64,000 nt of DNA from G965267335 sp965267335 (GTDB taxonomy: Bacteria > Bacteroidota > Bacteroidia > Cytophagales > JAAEPT01), in assembly GCA_965267335.1 (NCBI GenBank), contig OZ253953.1:2356001-2420000 (forward strand), given 5' to 3'. Shown piece after piece: positions 28,475 to 37,803 of this stretch. Position numbers and translations under genes: made by a program. Position 1 is the first letter of the stretch. The number at the start of each line of letters is the position of its first letter. The notes under the pieces were generated by a model. That model searched no databases. It had not been told where the DNA came from and saw only the letters and a program-made list of their open reading frames with translations.

Positions 28475-29530
28475 ATGAGTTTAATTTTGGCCGCAATGTT
28501 GTTACTAAGAATCCTGCTCTTTCCATTTACACTTTTGTATGATCTGATCACAAGGGTTCGGAATCACGCTTATAATATTGGATCCAGAAAGTCGGTGACT
28601 TTTGATTTACCAATTATTAATGTGGGGAATCTTTCCGTAGGTGGAACTGGTAAAACACCTCATGTTGAGTATCTGATCGACTTCTTAAAAGAGGATTATG
28701 AACTGGCTACTTTGAGCAGAGGCTACAAAAGAAGCACTAAGGGATTTCGACTGGCCGATGGTCAATCAAGTGCAGTAAGCCTTGGTGATGAGCCTTTTCA
28801 ATTTTGGGCGAAATATGGCCCTGCAGTTCATGTAGCCGTAGGCGAAGACAGGGTTCAGGCTGTTCCAAAGATTTTATTTGAACATGAAGGTACGGATATA
28901 GTTATTTTAGATGACGCATTCCAGCATCGGGCAATAAGTCCTGGGTATAATATTTTGTTATCAGACTACAATCGCCCTTTTTACTCAGATTGGATATTAC
29001 CATCCGGTAAGTTGCGAGAGAGTCGGAAGAATGCAAATCGAAGTGACGTTGTCATCATAACCAAATGCCCTCCTGAAATGAGCTTAAAACACAAGCAAGA
29101 GATTGCTGGTAAGGTTCAGAAATATTTAAAGAAGGGGCAGCCGGTGTATTTTAGCTCTATCGTGTATGGCGACCTTACTGCGGTGTTTGATGGGAATAAA
29201 TTGACTGAAAGAGTAATTGGATTGGCAGGAATCGCTAACCCAGAACCGTTTAAAAATTACCTGGATAGCCACTTCGATTTAGTTGATTTTATGACTTTTC
29301 CGGACCATCATAAGTATTCAGATGGTGATCTGAAACAAATAATCTCCAAAGCGAAAGGAAGTACTATTGTCTGTACCGAAAAAGATATGGTGAAGTTAAA
29401 GTCATTTGAACGGGAGTTACAGGGACAAAATTTTTTTTACCTCCCTATAAAGGTGCGAATTCATGAAGAAGACGCATTTAAAAAAGATGTACTTAGTTTT
29501 GTTCGGAAGAAAATTGCTGAAAGAAGTTGA
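28475..29530 (+). CDS. lpxK: Tetraacyldisaccharide 4'-kinase LpxK
   Basis: I use ATG 28475 rather than the in-frame TTG nine bases upstream. The 351-residue protein has an N-terminal membrane-anchoring helix (LILAAMLLLRILLFPFTLLY) and the Walker A signature INVGNLSVGGTGKTP. It also has ILDDAFQHR, containing the catalytic Asp region, and the distal TFPDHHKYSDGDL. LpxK phosphorylates the 4'-position of the lipid A precursor at the inner membrane. Together with lptE in the neighbouring divergent operon it makes this an LPS-related region. The following porin gene starts inside its stop codon. Confidence 0.95.
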   Translation: MSLILAAMLLLRILLFPFTLLYDLITRVRNHAYNIGSRKSVTFDLPIINVGNLSVGGTGKTPHVEYLIDFLKEDYELATLSRGYKRSTKGFRLADGQSSAVSLGDEPFQFWAKYGPAVHVAVGEDRVQAVPKILFEHEGTDIVILDDAFQHRAISPGYNILLSDYNRPFYSDWILPSGKLRESRKNANRSDVVIITKCPPEMSLKHKQEIAGKVQKYLKKGQPVYFSSIVYGDLTAVFDGNKLTERVIGLAGIANPEPFKNYLDSHFDLVDFMTFPDHHKYSDGDLKQIISKAKGSTIVCTEKDMVKLKSFERELQGQNFFYLPIKVRIHEEDAFKKDVLSFVRKKIAERS

Positions 29531-31353
29531 GGTTGTTCTTATTAACCATATTGGTCGTTAGCTGTGCAAATGGCTTTGCTCAATTGTCCAAGGGTGATAC
29601 AAACTCGGTGGGTGGGAAGAAAGTAAGCCCGGCTGACTTTGGTTATTCAACCACTGGTTATTTCTATGAAGACGATGTATTGGTTGAGATAAATGAAAGG
29701 AATCAGCTGGATAGTGCTTTGGATAACCATCATGTATTCGAAGGTATAGTGGAGCGAGATGGTGACGTTTATCAGGACCTTGGTAATCTTGGGACTGCAA
29801 GAAGAAATTTGTATTTCCAGTTACCAACACAAACCGGTGTGCAGCTTGGTTTGAAAGCTTTTACCTCCTACGGGTTTGCTCCGGAAAGAATTAAGTACTT
29901 TGATACCCAATCACCATATTCGGCTCTTTACTATGTTCAGGGAAGCAAAGGTCAGCAAATTTTTGATGCTACCTTCAACCGAAATATAAACTCAAGGTGC
30001 GGAATAGGTTTCGATTTTAATAGAGTTGTTTCGAATCAACAAGGAGGAGCATCTTTCGAGGAAAATCACACGAACGGATTTAACTTTGAGGTTCATGGTC
30101 ATTTCACATCAAAGGAGGATAAGTATAATTTACTAGCAAACTATATCCATTTCAAGCATTCGATTACAGAGCTGGGAGGCGCAGTAATTGATAGTGGAGA
30201 AACCAAAGCCTCACTTTTTGATTTTACAAACGTGGATTATCAGCTAACTGATGTCGAAACTCAGGATGCTCGCCATACTGTTCATATCTATCAGGACTAT
30301 AAGTTTAGTCCAAAAATAAAGGTCTTCAATACTTTGGAGAGCAATCGGGTTCACTTTGGATATCTTGATGAAAGTCCAGCTTCCAATCTGGCGTATTACA
30401 CTAACTATTATGGAACTGACACCAGTACAATTGATCAAACGGTAGCCTACAAAAGTTATACTGGTCAATTAGGTGTCGGCTTTACCGATTCGTTGCAAAC
30501 TATATTGGTATACAGTAGAGCAAATACATTTTTATTCGATCATATTAACAGCACCACATCCAATTGGGAAAACCAGTTCTTTCTGGGCGGTAGGTATGTA
30601 AATCGATTTGTGTCTTCTAAAGTAGAGTTTTCTTCTGATGCGAATGTAGATGCAGCTATCAAGGTGAGGTTAGGAGAACTGAAACTGGAAGGACGGTATT
30701 TGATTTATTCACCGAACCTTATTCAACGTCATTTTTCTGGTGAGCTTTTTCAATGGACGAATAATTTTGGTAATCAAAAAGCGCTTCAAGTTACCGGATC
30801 TTATAAACTGGAGAAAGGCTCCTTTACTTTAGAACCGGCAATCGCCTATAAGCAATTACAGAACTATATTTACTTCGATCAAAATGGAGCACCTGATCAG
30901 CTTTCCACTACCGAGGTAGTAATTAATCCTGAATGCTACATTGGTTGGAGTCCGGGCCGTTTTAAAATGTTTAACAGAACCACGGGATTTAGTAGTAGCA
31001 ATGATGTCCTTAGAGCGCCAGCGCTTTTCAATCACACCAGAATATATTTCGAAAGTATATTGTATTCTTCACCCTTTCAGATTGGTGTTGATACCTATTT
31101 TCGTAGTTCCTGGAGTCCTTATGGATATGTACCGGTAACTCAGCAGTTTGCTTTACAAGAAGAGTTCGTGGCCAACTCTTATTTATTGGGGGATATCTTT
31201 TTTAATATCAAATTGAAGTATGCAAGAGTATTTGTCAAGTTCAATCATTTCAATCAAGGGATGATGAGTCAAGATGGATATTTTATGGCCCCAAATTATG
31301 CTGGCTTACAACGTTTGTTTGTTTTTGGAGTCAAATGGGAATTCTTTGATTAA
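29527..31353 (+). CDS. Putative outer-membrane porin (Porin_10-like), TTG start
   Basis: A 608-residue outer-membrane beta-barrel candidate. The signal peptide MRLFLLTILVVSCANGFAQ is only complete if translation begins at TTG 29527, which overlaps the lpxK stop (TTGA); no suitable ATG is near. The mature part shows alternating beta-strands with aromatic girdles (for example YNLLANYIHFKHSI, VGVDTYFRSSW-like segments) and ends with an aromatic residue pattern (FVFGVKWEFFD). The family resembles the putative porins of Bacteroidota (Porin_10). No substrate can be inferred. Co-transcribed with lpxK and miaE (7-base gap). Confidence 0.8.
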   Translation: MRLFLLTILVVSCANGFAQLSKGDTNSVGGKKVSPADFGYSTTGYFYEDDVLVEINERNQLDSALDNHHVFEGIVERDGDVYQDLGNLGTARRNLYFQLPTQTGVQLGLKAFTSYGFAPERIKYFDTQSPYSALYYVQGSKGQQIFDATFNRNINSRCGIGFDFNRVVSNQQGGASFEENHTNGFNFEVHGHFTSKEDKYNLLANYIHFKHSITELGGAVIDSGETKASLFDFTNVDYQLTDVETQDARHTVHIYQDYKFSPKIKVFNTLESNRVHFGYLDESPASNLAYYTNYYGTDTSTIDQTVAYKSYTGQLGVGFTDSLQTILVYSRANTFLFDHINSTTSNWENQFFLGGRYVNRFVSSKVEFSSDANVDAAIKVRLGELKLEGRYLIYSPNLIQRHFSGELFQWTNNFGNQKALQVTGSYKLEKGSFTLEPAIAYKQLQNYIYFDQNGAPDQLSTTEVVINPECYIGWSPGRFKMFNRTTGFSSSNDVLRAPALFNHTRIYFESILYSSPFQIGVDTYFRSSWSPYGYVPVTQQFALQEEFVANSYLLGDIFFNIKLKYARVFVKFNHFNQGMMSQDGYFMAPNYAGLQRLFVFGVKWEFFD

Positions 31354-31360
31354 TTGAACC

Positions 31361-31942
31361 ATGTTAGGATTAAAATTAGCCACAGACCCAAGATGGGTTA
31401 ATCTCGCAGAGAAAAGTATCGAGGAGATTTTGGTAGATCATGCTTACTGTGAGCAGAAGGCAGCGTCAACTTGTATTTCGTTGATCGTGACGTATCCCGA
31501 TAAGGACAAACTCGTTCAGGAATTGACACCTATAGTAGCAGAAGAATGGAGTCATTTCAGAATGGTGCTTAAAGAACTTGAAAAAAGAGGGTTCGGATTA
31601 GGCCAAATGAGAAGAGATGAATACGTTATTGAACTCACGAAGTGCATTAAAAAGGGCGGGAGCCGGGAAGATCAGTTAGTTGAAAAGTTGCTAATAGCGG
31701 GTATGATAGAAGCCAGGAGTTGTGAAAGGTTTAGATTACTGTCAGAAGGTATAGAGGAGGAAAGCTTAAAAGAATTCTACCGTACACTTATGATATCCGA
31801 GGCTGGTCATTATAGACTGTTTCTTGATCTGGCTAGAGAATATGCAGACAAGGAAGTCGTGAAAACCAGATTCGAAGAACTACTTCAACAAGAAGCAGAA
31901 GTATTGTCCAGGCTCACCGTGCGAGGTGATCGTATCCATTAA
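31361..31942 (+). CDS. miaE: tRNA-(ms2io6A)-hydroxylase MiaE
   Basis: A 193-residue ferritin-like diiron protein. Candidate iron ligands occur at the expected spacing: Glu31 (AYCEQKA), Glu62 with His65 (EEWSHF), Glu117 (MIEARS), and Glu147 with His150 (SEAGHYR). MiaE hydroxylates ms2i6A37 in tRNA to ms2io6A, downstream of MiaB. It is the third gene after lpxK and the porin. Its stop shares a TTAA with the stop of the convergent gene at 31939. Confidence 0.94.
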   Translation: MLGLKLATDPRWVNLAEKSIEEILVDHAYCEQKAASTCISLIVTYPDKDKLVQELTPIVAEEWSHFRMVLKELEKRGFGLGQMRRDEYVIELTKCIKKGGSREDQLVEKLLIAGMIEARSCERFRLLSEGIEEESLKEFYRTLMISEAGHYRLFLDLAREYADKEVVKTRFEELLQQEAEVLSRLTVRGDRIH

Positions 31943-33204
31943 GTCTTTCTTTTTTTCTTTTTAGCAGCAGGAAACAGCACATTATTAAGGATCAATCGGT
32001 AACCGGCTGAATTAGGGTGCAGGTTTAAGTCAGTAGGGGGTTCTCCCACAAAGTGTTGGTAGTCTTCTGGATCATGGCCTCCATAGAAAGTAAAAAAACC
32101 TTTGCCGAAAATACCGTGTATATAGCGAGCTTCTTTTGTGGCTTTTGTTTCTCCCATAATGACGACATCAGACTTAATTAACTCCTTACGGAATGAAGTT
32201 GTTTGTCCCATGAAGCCTTTAACCGTTCTTAAATGACACTGAGTCAGCATCGTAGGGATAGGGTCCCATTTTGCAGAGAAGTCAAATAACGTAAAAAAAT
32301 CGTTACGCTCAGTTAGTCCACGTTCAACTGACTGCATATCAATATTAGAGTATTCATACTCGTATGGACTTGTTTTTAGTTTAAAATTTTTAAAAGCAAA
32401 TGTCTTGTCATAGTCCAGTTTTGAGGGGGCTGTGCGGTCCATCGGGTCTCCATCAAACATGTATTCACAAATATCCAGGCCTTCTGCACTTAGTGCTATA
32501 TCATAGGTGTCCGTGGCGGAACACATGGCAAACAAAAAACCTCCGCCTGCACAGTAGTCTCTGATCTTTTTTACGACAGCAAGTTTTAATTCGGATACTT
32601 TTTTGAAACCATGTTTCTTGGCTGATGCCTCAAATTCCTTTTGCTGGTCCTGATACCATTTTTGGTTTCTATAGTGGGCCCAGAATTTACCGTATTGTCC
32701 GGTGAAGTCCTCATGATGGAGGTGGAGCCAGTCATACTTATTGAGCTGATCAGTCATAACCTCGTCATCAAATACAACATCGTAGGGAATCTCAGCATAG
32801 GTAAGTACTAAAGTAACCGCATCATCCCAGGGCTGAGCCGTTTTAGGGGAGTAGACCGCAATTTTTGGGGGCTTCTCCAGTTTCATGAGGTCCATATTGG
32901 CCTCAGGAGATTTGATTTCATATTCAATTTTTTGAAATGATGCATCTGAGAGAACCTGGTAGCTGACACCGCGTATAATCAGCTCAGACTCAATGACCTT
33001 TGAGTAAGGGTAGGCGAAACTCCCACCCCGATAATTTAGAAGCCAATCGGCTTCCATTGATAAACTATCTAGCACCCAATAAGTTACTCCATAGGCCTTT
33101 AGGTGATTGGACTGATCATTGTCCATCGGTACTAATATCTTTGACGCTTTAGCATCCAGTTGAAATATCAGAGAAACTAAGAGAATGAGCAGGCCTCTAT
33201 ACAT
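31939..33204 (-). CDS. Secreted class I glutamine-amidotransferase-like protein
   Basis: I use ATG 33204 (MYRGLLILLVSLIFQLDAKA), a signal peptide; the longer frame adds an unlikely 27 residues. The 421-residue mature-type protein contains an elbow motif FLFAMCSATDTYD with a candidate nucleophile Cys. A C-terminal FFTFYGGHDPEDYQHF could supply the catalytic His, as in ThuA/GATase1-like folds. Members are sometimes labelled asparagine synthetase B, but no such enzyme's N-terminal Cys or ATP-binding motif is present, so I regard that label as wrong. The C-terminus is Lys-rich. Function unknown. Confidence 0.75.
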   Translation of the reverse strand: MYRGLLILLVSLIFQLDAKASKILVPMDNDQSNHLKAYGVTYWVLDSLSMEADWLLNYRGGSFAYPYSKVIESELIIRGVSYQVLSDASFQKIEYEIKSPEANMDLMKLEKPPKIAVYSPKTAQPWDDAVTLVLTYAEIPYDVVFDDEVMTDQLNKYDWLHLHHEDFTGQYGKFWAHYRNQKWYQDQQKEFEASAKKHGFKKVSELKLAVVKKIRDYCAGGGFLFAMCSATDTYDIALSAEGLDICEYMFDGDPMDRTAPSKLDYDKTFAFKNFKLKTSPYEYEYSNIDMQSVERGLTERNDFFTLFDFSAKWDPIPTMLTQCHLRTVKGFMGQTTSFRKELIKSDVVIMGETKATKEARYIHGIFGKGFFTFYGGHDPEDYQHFVGEPPTDLNLHPNSAGYRLILNNVLFPAAKKKKRKT

Positions 33205-33421
33205 AGAACTTATTTTTGGCTTAATGTTTGCGAAGTTAACTAATTGAACGTTGGAACTCTTTAGTATGATATACATATAATACAAAAAGGTTTCTAATGG
33301 TTCAAAATGAGTTTGAAAATAATAACATTTGAATACTCATATTTGTATCTTTTTTAAATATTGACCATTTTTACACTAATAGAGTATTATGAGATCTTAC
33401 ATCCTAGAGTTTACTTTTTCT

Positions 33422-34225
33422 ATGAATAGAGCGAGGATCATTGCGGCAATGGCCATACTACTGTGCGTTACGGGGGTAAGTGCAGGTACGATAAAGCTAT
33501 CCGGTACGTATCAGGGAAAGAACATTTATGTTCAAAATCCATTCACCGGAAACCTTAAAGATTTCTGTACGGATGAGGTTTATGTTAATGATAAACTGAT
33601 TCTGAAAAGCCCTAAATCCAGCGCTTTTGAAATAGATCTTTCTTACTTGAATCTTAAAGATGCAGTAACAATCAAAATTATTCATAAGGATGATTGTCTT
33701 CCAAAAATTCTAAATCCGCAGGTAATTCAAACCAAAAGTAAGTTTGCATTTTCTTCGTTTAATATCGATGAGGATGGTATACATTGGTCAACCAAAGGAG
33801 AACGATCAGCTGGAACATTCTATGTACAACAGTTTGTAAATAATAGTTGGTCGACTATCAAAAAAGTATCAGGAAGAGGGAAGCCGTCTGATAGCTATAA
33901 CATTAACTCTGAGCACCACTCAGGAAAAAACACTTACAGAGTTCGGTATTTGGAAGAAGATGGGCAGACTTTCTATTCCAAGGAAGTTGATTTTGCCTCC
34001 TCCAAAATTCCGGTTAAGTTTTATCCTAAGCGTGTAACAGATTTCATATACTTCGAGCCTGCTGAACCCGTCAAATATGTGATTTACGATAGATATGCCA
34101 ATGTAGTGAAGAAGGGTAAGGCGGCAAAAATAGATTGCACGGACCTAAAAGGACACGAGCAGTATACGATTGTATTTGATAATCAGACAAAGGATTTCCT
34201 GAAGAAGGAAGTGCATAGTCATTAA
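33422..34225 (+). CDS. Secreted protein, function unknown
   Basis: I chose ATG 33422 because it gives a standard signal peptide (MNRARIIAAMAILLCVTGVSAG). An in-frame ATG at 33389 would add 11 residues and is a fair alternative. The mature protein (267 residues in all) has an N-terminal beta-sandwich (KLSGTYQGKNIYVQNPF, with Cys pair CTDEV/DDCLP), a middle Fn3-like module (FNIDEDGIHWSTKGERSAG ... YRVRYLEEDG) and a C-terminal small domain resembling a T9SS-type A sorting module in pattern (VKFYPKRVTDFIYFEP ... KKGKAAKIDCTDLKGHEQYT), though degenerate. A strong terminator follows. Function is unknown. Confidence 0.7.
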   Translation: MNRARIIAAMAILLCVTGVSAGTIKLSGTYQGKNIYVQNPFTGNLKDFCTDEVYVNDKLILKSPKSSAFEIDLSYLNLKDAVTIKIIHKDDCLPKILNPQVIQTKSKFAFSSFNIDEDGIHWSTKGERSAGTFYVQQFVNNSWSTIKKVSGRGKPSDSYNINSEHHSGKNTYRVRYLEEDGQTFYSKEVDFASSKIPVKFYPKRVTDFIYFEPAEPVKYVIYDRYANVVKKGKAAKIDCTDLKGHEQYTIVFDNQTKDFLKKEVHSH

Positions 34226-34248
34226 GATATTCTATTCAGAGTTAAGAG

Positions 34249-34278
34249 GCCCTTGAGTATTACTTGAGGGCTTTTTTT
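34249..34278 (+). terminator. Rho-independent terminator
   Basis: A 9-bp stem with two G-U pairs (GCCCTTGAG / CTTGAGGGC, 34249-34257 and 34263-34271), a TATTA loop and seven T residues. It ends the preceding secreted-protein gene and lies 15 bases before the convergent mtaB stop. Confidence 0.88.
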
Positions 34279-34292
34279 ATGGTTTGATTTGG

Positions 34293-35609
34293 TCAGTGTT
34301 CTACCAGTTCGGTGATGTCACCAACAAGGACTAAGCCATCACTATCAATGGACTCAAGTTTTACTTTTTTGAACTCGTTGATTAAGACCGGATCGTATTT
34401 AGCTTTTACACGAACGTAGTTCTCAGTGAATCCGCTCATCATACCATTTTCTACGTCATTTTCGAATAAAACAACTCTTTCCGTGTCGAGTTGTTGTTCA
34501 TAGAAATAACGCTTCTTTTTCTCCGATAGACTACGGAGCATTTTGGAACGCTTGCTTCTAATATTGCCTGGTACTGTATCATTGAGCCCGCAAGAGTAAG
34601 TATTGTCACGCTCGGAGTAGGTGAATACGTGCAAGTAGGAGATATCAAGCTCATTCAGAAAGTGATAAGTCTCTAAAAATTCTTCTTCTGTTTCTCCGGG
34701 ATGACCGACAATGACATCAACACCAATGCAGGCATCAGGCATTACCTTTTTAATTTCAGCAACGCGATCCGCATAAAGTTGACGCTCATACCTCCTTCGC
34801 ATCAATTTCAATAACTTATCGCTACCGGATTGCAAAGGAATATGGAAGTGCGGGACAAACTTTTCAGAACCAGCACAAAAAGAAATGATTTCAGAGTTGA
34901 GTAAGTTTGGTTCGATACTGGAAATTCGATACCTCTCAATATCATCCACTTCGTTCAGAGCGATAATTAGATCGAGAAAACTTTCCTGGCGCTTACCATC
35001 AATAATGCCAAAATCCCCGATGTTCACACCAGTTAGTACGACTTCTTTGACATCGGTTTTTGCGATTTCGTTGGCTGTTTTCAGTATGTTATCAATACTG
35101 TCACTCCTGCTTTTTCCTCGCGCTAACGGGATGGTACAGAAGGAGCAATTGTAATTACACCCATCCTGAACCTTGAGAAATGTCCTTGTGCGGTCATTGA
35201 GGGAGTAGGAATGGTTGAAGCTATTAGCTTCTTTGATTTCTGAAGCGTATACCTTCGGTTTTTCTTGCTTTGTGAATTCCCCAAGAATCTCTATCAGGCG
35301 GAATTTTTCAGAAGCACCCAAGACAGCATCGACTCCTGGTATTTCAGAAATTTCTTTTGGCTTTAATTGAGCGTAGCAACCGATGATTACCACATAAGCT
35401 TGAGGTGAATGTTTTAATGCTTCTTTGACAACCTTTTTGCATTTTTTGTCTGCATTGTCCGTGACCGAACAAGTATTGATTACGTAGATGTCTGCAGCCG
35501 CCTCAAAGTCAACTTTCTCATATCCATTATTTTCAAATAATCTGGATATTGAAGAGGTCTCTGAAAAATTGAGCTTGCACCCCAGTGTATAAAAGGCTAC
35601 TTTTTTCAC
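34293..35609 (-). CDS. mtaB: tRNA t6A37 methylthiotransferase MtaB
   Basis: A 438-residue radical SAM methylthiotransferase. Cluster Cys residues lie in YTLGCKLNFSETS, VINTCSVTDNADKK and VIIGCYAQLKP, and the radical SAM triad in CNYNCSFCTIPLARGKSRS. A short TRAM-like C-terminus completes the protein. The KLN variant in the first motif is typical of MtaB rather than MiaB (QMN). The enzyme converts t6A37 to ms2t6A37 in tRNAs reading ANN codons. It is monocistronic. Confidence 0.94.
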   Translation of the reverse strand: MKKVAFYTLGCKLNFSETSSISRLFENNGYEKVDFEAAADIYVINTCSVTDNADKKCKKVVKEALKHSPQAYVVIIGCYAQLKPKEISEIPGVDAVLGASEKFRLIEILGEFTKQEKPKVYASEIKEANSFNHSYSLNDRTRTFLKVQDGCNYNCSFCTIPLARGKSRSDSIDNILKTANEIAKTDVKEVVLTGVNIGDFGIIDGKRQESFLDLIIALNEVDDIERYRISSIEPNLLNSEIISFCAGSEKFVPHFHIPLQSGSDKLLKLMRRRYERQLYADRVAEIKKVMPDACIGVDVIVGHPGETEEEFLETYHFLNELDISYLHVFTYSERDNTYSCGLNDTVPGNIRSKRSKMLRSLSEKKKRYFYEQQLDTERVVLFENDVENGMMSGFTENYVRVKAKYDPVLINEFKKVKLESIDSDGLVLVGDITELVEH

Positions 35610-35944
35610 GGTTGCAATTTAGTGAAAATTAGAGAATAGGGAGTCCGGATTTTCCAGAAGTCGATGAATCTTAGTGGGGGCAGCTGAAAATTGCCATTAA
35701 AAAAGAACGAATGTAATTATTTCAAGATGAGAAAAAATGCCAGAAGAGTGGAGGGATTGTGTTTTTTGTACTTTTTTGATTCAAAAACACTTAAAAAGGC
35801 TCATTTTGGGAAATAGTTTGTAAAAATTCTATGGTTTTATGGCTTTTTACGCTATTAATATATAATTTTGGTAGATACACTTTTATGCAGCAAATTGCAT
35901 TCTTGTAAGAATAGTCTGATTGATAACTTATTAATATTTAAACA
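35610..35944. promoter_or_regulatory. Long upstream region of glutamine synthetase with -7 element
   Basis: This 335-base AT-rich spacer separates divergent mtaB and glnA. TAATTTTG at 35863-35870 is an exact match to the Bacteroidota -7 consensus TAnnTTTG and would give a leader of about 70 bases. No clear -33 TTG is at ideal distance. I see no RNA gene and no strong hairpin in the leader. Confidence 0.5.
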
Positions 35945-36961
35945 ATGGCAAAGCACAAATTAGAGTACATCTGGCTTGATGGTTATGAGCCAACTCAAAA
36001 CCCTAGAAGTAAAACAAAGATAGTTGATGATTTCAGCGGTAAACTGGAAGATGCACCTGTATGGTCTTTTGACGGTTCATCTACTGAGCAGGCTGAAGGT
36101 GGTTCATCTGACTGTCTTCTTAAGCCGGTTGCTATCTACCCTGACCCAGCTAGAACTAACGGTTGGTTGGTAATGACAGAGGTTCTTAACCCGGATGGAA
36201 CAGCACACCCTTCTAACGGTAGAGCTACTATCGAGGATGATGACAACGACTTCTGGTTTGGCTTTGAGCAAGAATATTTCATTATGGATGTTGAGACTGA
36301 TCTTCCACTAGGTTTCCCTAGAGGAGGTTATCCAGGTCCTCAAGGTCTATACTACTGTTCAGTAGGAGGAAAGAACACATGGGGAAGAGACATCGTTGAA
36401 GAGCACCTTGATATTTGTATCGAGGCTGGTATCAACGTTGAAGGTATCAACCAGGAGGTTGCTGCTGGTCAGTGGGAGTTCCAAACTTTTGCAAAAGGTG
36501 CAAAACAAGCTGGAGACGAAATCTGGGTGGCAAGATATTTATTGATGAGAATCACTGAGCAGTATGGATACTACATTGAGTGGCACCCGAAACCAATCAA
36601 AGGTGACTGGAACGGTTCCGGAATGCATGCTAACTTCTCAAACTCTACTTTGAGAACTTGTGGTTCTGAGGAAGTTTACAAAACAATTTGTGAAGCTTTT
36701 GCTCCAGTTGTTGACGAGCATATCTCAGTATATGGTGCTTACAATGATCAGCGTTTGACTGGTGCTCATGAGACACAGTCTATTGACAAATTCTCATACG
36801 GAGTATCTGACAGAGGAGCTTCTATCCGTATTCCTATTGCTACAGTAGAGAACGGATGGAAAGGATGGTTAGAAGACAGAAGACCTGCTTCTAACGGAGA
36901 TCCTTACAAAATCGCTGCTAGAATTATTAAAACAGTTAAGACTGCAGCAGTTCCTGCATAA
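35945..36961 (+). CDS. glnA: Glutamine synthetase, type II (eukaryote-like)
   Basis: A 338-residue GSII enzyme, much shorter than the type I or III enzymes. Signatures are LEYIWLDGYEPT at the N-terminus (beta-grasp), VWSFDGSSTEQA, FGFEQEYFIMD (metal-binding Glu), GINVEGINQEVAAGQWEFQ, NGSGMHANFS and DRGASIRIPI. It condenses glutamate and ammonia using ATP and is the main ammonia-assimilation route. Codon use is noticeably tidy, consistent with high expression, and a strong terminator follows. Confidence 0.96.
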   Translation: MAKHKLEYIWLDGYEPTQNPRSKTKIVDDFSGKLEDAPVWSFDGSSTEQAEGGSSDCLLKPVAIYPDPARTNGWLVMTEVLNPDGTAHPSNGRATIEDDDNDFWFGFEQEYFIMDVETDLPLGFPRGGYPGPQGLYYCSVGGKNTWGRDIVEEHLDICIEAGINVEGINQEVAAGQWEFQTFAKGAKQAGDEIWVARYLLMRITEQYGYYIEWHPKPIKGDWNGSGMHANFSNSTLRTCGSEEVYKTICEAFAPVVDEHISVYGAYNDQRLTGAHETQSIDKFSYGVSDRGASIRIPIATVENGWKGWLEDRRPASNGDPYKIAARIIKTVKTAAVPA

Positions 36962-36983
36962 GTCTTTTCATTATAGTATAAAG

Positions 36984-37014
36984 AACCCTGTTGCGTTGGC
37001 AGCAGGGTTTTTTT
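36984..37014 (+). terminator. Rho-independent terminator of glnA
   Basis: An 11-bp stem (AACCCTGTTGC / GCAGCAGGGTT with one G-U), a GTTG loop and a run of T. It lies 22 bases after the glnA stop. The next gene starts 18 bases later, so that gene needs its own promoter or read-through. Confidence 0.92.
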
Positions 37015-37032
37015 GTTTATAACTTTGTGGTT

Positions 37033-37785
37033 ATGAAATACTCATTGTACATTTTTGCTTTATTGATTCTGTTCGGTTGCCAGAGCAGGTTATCTCTAGT
37101 TCCATTGGAAACCAAAGATGAATTCTACCAGAGAAAAAGCCGGGTAAAAAATAAAGCATATTCGGTGACGAGCTATCTGTTGGATTGCAACCAAGGGAAA
37201 CCAAAAATGGTGGAGACAGTAAGGTATAATTCTATTGGTTTGAAGGTCGAAACCATAGATCACCTTGATGATGATAAGCATACTTATATTTATGATAAGG
37301 GGTTACTAACCACAAAAAAACATTATAATAAAAAGGGTGATTTGACGGGACGAAATCACATAGAGTATAAGTCTGGAAGATTGGTCCGTGATTTATTTCT
37401 CAATGCTGATTCAACGACTGAAATGATGTTCATCTATAAGAACCTTGACAAGACAGATGCTGACACAATTATATGGAAGAAAATTATTGATCAACCGGGA
37501 ACAACTGGTACAACTTCGCTTCAAATACTGGAATATGATGAAAATGGGTTATTACTCACAGATGAACATGAAGGTCTGTTGAGAAGATATGAATATGAGA
37601 CCAACAGAAAAGTCAGGTCATTTCATTATCATGTTCCTGTTAAAGGAGGCTCAACGAACAAGGAATTATTTGAATACCGTACATATCATTATGATGTGAA
37701 CGGTCTTTTGGTGAAGGAGAAGGTTTATCAAAAAGATAAATCGACTTGTAAATTTATACTTGAATATAGATACGAGAACGGATAA
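37033..37785 (+). CDS. Lipoprotein with RHS/YD-like repeats, function unknown
   Basis: The ATG at 37033 gives MKYSLYIFALLILFGCQ, a lipobox with Cys16. A longer frame begins inside the upstream terminator and was rejected. The 250-residue protein has several loosely repeated strands: TYIYDKGLLTTKKHYNKKG, IEYKSGRLVRDLFLN, LEYDENGLLLTDEH and YHYDVNGLLVKEKVY. These resemble the YD/RHS-type beta-helical repeats of Bacteroidota lipoproteins. The following small gene starts 18 bases later. Confidence 0.72.
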   Translation: MKYSLYIFALLILFGCQSRLSLVPLETKDEFYQRKSRVKNKAYSVTSYLLDCNQGKPKMVETVRYNSIGLKVETIDHLDDDKHTYIYDKGLLTTKKHYNKKGDLTGRNHIEYKSGRLVRDLFLNADSTTEMMFIYKNLDKTDADTIIWKKIIDQPGTTGTTSLQILEYDENGLLLTDEHEGLLRRYEYETNRKVRSFHYHVPVKGGSTNKELFEYRTYHYDVNGLLVKEKVYQKDKSTCKFILEYRYENG

Positions 37786-37803
37786 AATGATTTTTACGTT
37801 GAT

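Noticed and set aside
28408..28551. 48-residue extension of the Nif3-like protein
   Set aside because: It overlaps the lpxK start, and family members begin at the chosen Met.
31939..33204. Asparagine synthetase B annotation
   Set aside because: No N-terminal nucleophile Cys or ATP-pyrophosphatase motif, and a signal peptide is present.
36991..37032. Longer N-terminus for the lipoprotein at 37033
   Set aside because: The extension starts inside the glnA terminator stem and would hide an ideal lipobox signal peptide.
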